From: an uncultured Clostridia bacterium
GTDB lineage: Bacteria; Bacillota; Clostridia; Christensenellales; Aristaeellaceae
DNA: 9,718 bases
NCBI GenBank assembly: GCA_946615495.1
Contig: CAMOHY010000067.1
Span: 1-9,718, forward strand
Direction of reading: 5' to 3'
Made by a program: the position numbers and the translations under genes. Below the pieces are notes generated by a model, which did not search any database, was not told the origin of the DNA, and saw nothing but the letters and a program-made list of their open reading frames with translations. Position 1 is the stretch's first letter. Each line of letters opens with the position of its first letter. This document shows positions 7,375 through 9,718 of the stretch, in pieces.

Positions 7375-8295
7375 TTACCCTTTCAGCGATCCGATCAAAA
7401 CGCCTTTCACAAAATATTTTTGCAGGAAGGGATATACGCAGATGATGGGGATGGTGGCCAGCATAATGGACGCGGCGCGAAGCGTGACAATGTCCGTGTC
7501 GGTCGTGTTGGCCACGGCTTCGCTGGCGGCGGTCATTTCCTTGGAGTCCGTCAGGATGATGCGGCGCAGCACCACCTGCAGTACAAATTTCTTGGGGTCG
7601 GTAATATACAGCAGGCAGTTGAAATAGGCGTTCCAGTTGCTCACGATCACCCACAGGCTGATGGTAGCCAGGATCGGCACGCTCAGCGGCAGCATAATCC
7701 GCCACAGCACCTGCCAGCTGTTGGCCCCGTCAATGGTGGCGGCCTCCTCCAAATCGCTGGGCAGGGTCATGAAATAGTTCCGGGCAATGATTACGTGGGA
7801 GGTGCTGATGCAGTGGGGCAGCAGGATGGCAAAAAAGCTGTTGCGCATGTGCAGCGTATTGTTGACCAGCAGATAAGTGGGAATCATGCCGCCGGAAACG
7901 AACATGGTGACCAGAATCAGCGTGGTAAACAGGCCGCGCAGGGGCAGATCCTTTTTGGACAGCGGGTACGCCGCCAGCACCACCCCCGTGATGGACAGGA
8001 GCCAGCCCAGCACGCAGACGATGAGGGTGTTTTTATAGCCGCTCCACAGGAAATTGGCGCTGAGCATATGGCGGTAAGCGTCGGTGGAAAATTCCTTGGG
8101 CCACAGCCGGAACCCGGAGGCGGACGCGTAATTGGGCGTGGTAAAGGAATTTACCAGCACATGCCAATAGGGATAAACGAAGGTGATGCTCAGCAAAGCG
8201 AAAAACAGAATCAGGAAAGCCTGGAAAAACGGTTCGCCTTTGCTTTCATAGATCCGGTGCTTCCGCTTGGCGCGCGGCGCGGGCACACTGCTCAT
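7375..8295 (-). CDS. ABC sugar importer permease, LplC/CUT1-like
   Basis: This 306-residue inner permease of a carbohydrate ABC importer has about six membrane segments; the first lies near residues 25-45 after a basic cytoplasmic N-terminus. The conserved EAA loop that docks the ATPase is visible near 182-207 (LEEAATIDGANSWQVLWRIM, then LPLSVP), and the C-terminal KYFVKGVLIGSLKG is typical of the subunit. The frame is also open from an ATG at 8322, but TAAGGAGG (8304-8311) lies 8 bases before the ATG at 8295, so 8295 is the likely start; the TAA of that Shine-Dalgarno site is the stop codon of the preceding permease gene. The 13-base gap indicates tight operon coupling. No ATPase gene is present, as is usual where a shared MsmX-like ATPase serves many importers. 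Confidence 0.93.
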   Translation of the reverse strand: MSSVPAPRAKRKHRIYESKGEPFFQAFLILFFALLSITFVYPYWHVLVNSFTTPNYASASGFRLWPKEFSTDAYRHMLSANFLWSGYKNTLIVCVLGWLLSITGVVLAAYPLSKKDLPLRGLFTTLILVTMFVSGGMIPTYLLVNNTLHMRNSFFAILLPHCISTSHVIIARNYFMTLPSDLEEAATIDGANSWQVLWRIMLPLSVPILATISLWVIVSNWNAYFNCLLYITDPKKFVLQVVLRRIILTDSKEMTAASEAVANTTDTDIVTLRAASIMLATIPIICVYPFLQKYFVKGVLIGSLKG

Positions 8296-8308
8296 ATCGC
8301 TTCCCTCC

Positions 8309-9256
8309 TTACCACAATCCATATTCGTTGATGCGCTTGGATAAGAAATTGGCGCTGAGCACCAGCACCAGGGAAATCAGGTTCCGAAACAACTCCACGG
8401 CGGTGGCGTAGCCATAATCCAGGTTTTTCACGCCCTGGCGGTAAATAAAGGTGCCCAGCACGTCGCCCACGCCCAGTACCGCATCGTTGAGCAGGTTAAA
8501 AATCTGGTCAAAATCGTCCTCTACCAGGCTGCCCATAGAAAGGATCAGCATAATGGTCACCACCGGGGTGATGCCAGGCAGGGTCACATGCCAAATTCGG
8601 GCCCACCGGCCGCAGCCGTCCACCCGCGCGGCGTCGTACAGCTCCTCATTGACGCCGCCCAGCGCGGCCAGATACACGATGGAGCCCCAGCCCACGCCCT
8701 TCCAAATGCCCGTCACCACCAAGGTGCCCTGGAAGTATTTGGGGTCGCCCAGGAAATAGATGCTGTCAAAGCCCATGGATTTAAGCAGGCTGTTGACGGG
8801 GCCCCTGGTGGGAGAAAGGATTACCATGAAGATACCCGTCAGGATGACCCAGGAAATAAAGTGGGGAAGGTAGCTCAGGGACTGCACCACCCGCTTGTAC
8901 TTCTGCGCCCGCAGTTCGTTCAGCATCAGCGCCAGAATGATGGGGGCGGGAAAGCCAAAAACAAATTTCAGCGCGGCGATGGTGACGGTATTCCGAAACA
9001 CGTTCCAGAAATTGTAGCTGCTAAACAGCCTGTCAAAATTAGCAAGGCCCACCCAAGGGCTGCCTATAATGCCCTTGAGCAGCTGGAATTCCTTGAACGC
9101 CAGCGTGATGCCGTACAAAGGGCCGTATTTGAATAGCAGGTACCAGCAGATCACCGGCAGGATCATGAGCAGATGCAGCTTGTGTTTTCTCACCCGGCGC
9201 AGGAAGGAGCGCCGTTTTTTGAGCCGGTCCGCCGCGTTCAAAGCTGTCACGGCCAT
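8309..9256 (-). CDS. ABC sugar importer permease, LplB/CUT1-like
   Basis: This is a 315-residue permease, first gene of the importer operon. A highly basic N-terminus (RLKKRRSFLRRVRKHK) precedes the first membrane helix (about 27-45), followed by the KYGPLYGITLAFKEF segment characteristic of LplB-type subunits; roughly six helices in all. The EAA loop is near 205-228 (ELYDAARVDGCGRWARIWHV, then TLPGI), and the protein ends in NEYGLW, as is common for this subfamily. Start: GGAGG is only 2 bases from ATG 9256 but 8 bases from an in-frame GTG at 9250; an overlapping GAGG is 5 bases from the ATG, so either start is possible. It pairs with the second permease and the binding protein downstream. 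The partner ATPase is not in the window. Confidence 0.93.
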   Translation of the reverse strand: MAVTALNAADRLKKRRSFLRRVRKHKLHLLMILPVICWYLLFKYGPLYGITLAFKEFQLLKGIIGSPWVGLANFDRLFSSYNFWNVFRNTVTIAALKFVFGFPAPIILALMLNELRAQKYKRVVQSLSYLPHFISWVILTGIFMVILSPTRGPVNSLLKSMGFDSIYFLGDPKYFQGTLVVTGIWKGVGWGSIVYLAALGGVNEELYDAARVDGCGRWARIWHVTLPGITPVVTIMLILSMGSLVEDDFDQIFNLLNDAVLGVGDVLGTFIYRQGVKNLDYGYATAVELFRNLISLVLVLSANFLSKRINEYGLW

Positions 9257-9455
9257 CGCCTCCTCGTTTCATGGATCGCCTTCGGTATCGTTTTACTTTC
9301 TTTAATACCAGCGTAACAAGCGCCAAGGAAAAAAGCAAGTCCAAATATCTGATTTTTGTACCAATTTTATGATGTTTTGTCCGTTATTTTACCAAATACA
9401 ACATTTTTGCGGGTAGACGTTTTTTTGATTTTCATACCATTTTCCTGATTTCGCC

Positions 9456-9484
9456 TTTACAGGGCCCGCGGATTATTGTATGAT
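9456..9484 (+). promoter_or_regulatory. Sigma-A-type promoter of the right-hand gene
   Basis: TTTACA (9456-9461) and TATGAT (9479-9484) are separated by exactly 17 bases; each differs from consensus at one position. Transcription would start near 9491, giving a leader of about 40 bases to the ATG at 9532. Confidence 0.6.
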
Positions 9485-9501
9485 AAAAACAATAAAAAAA
9501 G

Positions 9502-9520
9502 GCCTTCCATGCAGAAAGGC
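9502..9520. promoter_or_regulatory. Small hairpin overlapping the ribosome site of the right-hand gene
   Basis: GCCTT (9502-9506) pairs with AAGGC (9516-9520), and the second arm includes part of the AAAGGCGG ribosome site (9515-9522). In the plus-strand mRNA it could hide the site. Read on the minus strand, the stem is followed by a T-rich run (9491-9500), so it also looks like a weak terminator for antisense transcription. The stem is short and may be chance. Confidence 0.3.
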
Positions 9521-9531
9521 GGTATGGCACG

Positions 9532-9718
9532 ATGGCACAATATCAGCATTTTGATCCCCGGCGAATGGCGGAATTGGCGCACCATTATCTTACCGGCATG
9601 GTGGATGAAAAAAACGGGTACCTGCCCTATTGGCTGATTCTGCCAAACCAGAAGCCCGCGGAAGCCGCCCACTGCCGGGTGGACGACGCGGAACTGGTTG
9701 GCTCCTGGTATGAGGGCC
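9532..9718 (+). CDS. Unrecognised protein, N-terminal 62 residues (partial)
   Basis: The frame starts at ATG 9532, 9 bases after AAAGGCGG, and stays open to the window edge. The sequence begins MAQYQHFDPRRMAELAHHYL and continues with an acidic-aromatic stretch (LPYWLILP near 31-38, HCRVDDAELVGSWYEG near 47-62). No signal peptide is visible, so the product is probably cytoplasmic. I do not recognise the family. The aromatic-rich helical start and the location opposite a sugar importer would suit an (alpha/alpha)-barrel carbohydrate enzyme, but this is a guess. An overlapping ATG at 9524 is in another frame that closes quickly. It is transcribed divergently from the permease operon and has its own promoter. 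Confidence 0.7.
   Translation, partial: MAQYQHFDPRRMAELAHHYLTGMVDEKNGYLPYWLILPNQKPAEAAHCRVDDAELVGSWYEG

Larger units (their letters stand above)
9257..9531. other. Divergent AT-rich regulatory region
   Basis: This gap of 275 bases lies between the permease operon and the divergent right-hand gene; I see no gene in it. It is much richer in A and T than the flanking genes. It holds a good plus-strand promoter (9456-9484), a weak minus-strand extended -10 candidate (TGGTATTAA, 9302-9310, no matching -35), and three plus-strand copies of an ACCA motif flanked by T and A runs (9360, 9391 and 9436). It is the natural place for the AraC-type regulator to bind, which is an inference. Confidence 0.6.

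Noticed and set aside
7420..8331. A 303-codon plus-strand open frame opposite the second permease
   Set aside because: Composition is Gly/Gln/His-rich with no hydrophobic or domain pattern; the minus-strand permease with its EAA loop explains the DNA.
9283..9296. Possible catabolite-response (cre) element before the permease operon
   Set aside because: The CG core is present on the minus strand, but the leading TG of the consensus is missing and the match is too weak to call.
1..9718. CRISPR array, insertion sequence, tRNA or rRNA genes, attachment sites
   Set aside because: No regularly spaced repeats, transposase-like frames, inverted terminal repeats, cloverleaf or rRNA-like stretches were seen on either strand.

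Overview
The window looks like accessory carbohydrate-utilisation DNA from a Gram-positive, Clostridia-type Bacillota genome, perhaps an uncultured gut or rumen lineage. The reasons are the strong AAGGAGG-type Shine-Dalgarno sites, the LplB/LplC-like sugar permeases with a matching solute-binding protein and no dedicated ATPase, and a membrane-anchored AraC-type regulator. Base composition is fairly GC-rich by eye. The lineage is an inference; no rRNA or marker gene is present.

Layout, left to right: (1) the 3' end of a plus-strand GH130-type glycoside phosphorylase/hydrolase (1-227) meets, tail to tail with a 10-base overlap, (2) a minus-strand (alpha/alpha)6-barrel GH63-like glycosidase (218-1894). 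Upstream of that on the minus strand come (3) a transmembrane AraC-family regulator (1934-4192) with a good sigma-A-type promoter (4236-4264), (4) a short YhhN-like membrane protein fragment (4272-4517) that overlaps by ATGA with (5) a calcineurin-like metallophosphoesterase (4514-5542), (6) an extracellular solute-binding protein (5635-7221), and (7, 8) two ABC permeases (7375-8295 and 8309-9256). A 275-base AT-rich region (9257-9531) separates these from (9) the start of a divergent plus-strand gene of unrecognised family that runs off the window.

How the parts probably work together: the binding protein captures an oligosaccharide, the two permeases import it using an ATPase encoded elsewhere (MsmX-type sharing is usual in this family), and the cytoplasmic GH63-like and GH130-like enzymes, perhaps with the truncated right-hand gene product, break it down. 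The regulator has an extracytoplasmic sensor region and probably controls the importer promoter. The substrate cannot be fixed from sequence; GH130 suggests a beta-mannoside and GH63 an alpha-glucoside or alpha-mannoside. Minus-strand transcription runs permease, permease, binding protein, phosphoesterase, membrane fragment, and then, with its own promoter, regulator and glycosidase.

I found no clearly novel system. The points most worth a second look are the truncated YhhN-like gene coupled to a phosphoesterase, the competing RNA hairpins ahead of the binding-protein gene, the binding protein's ambiguous signal peptide, repeated ACCA-type motifs in the divergent promoter region, and the unrecognised right-hand gene.
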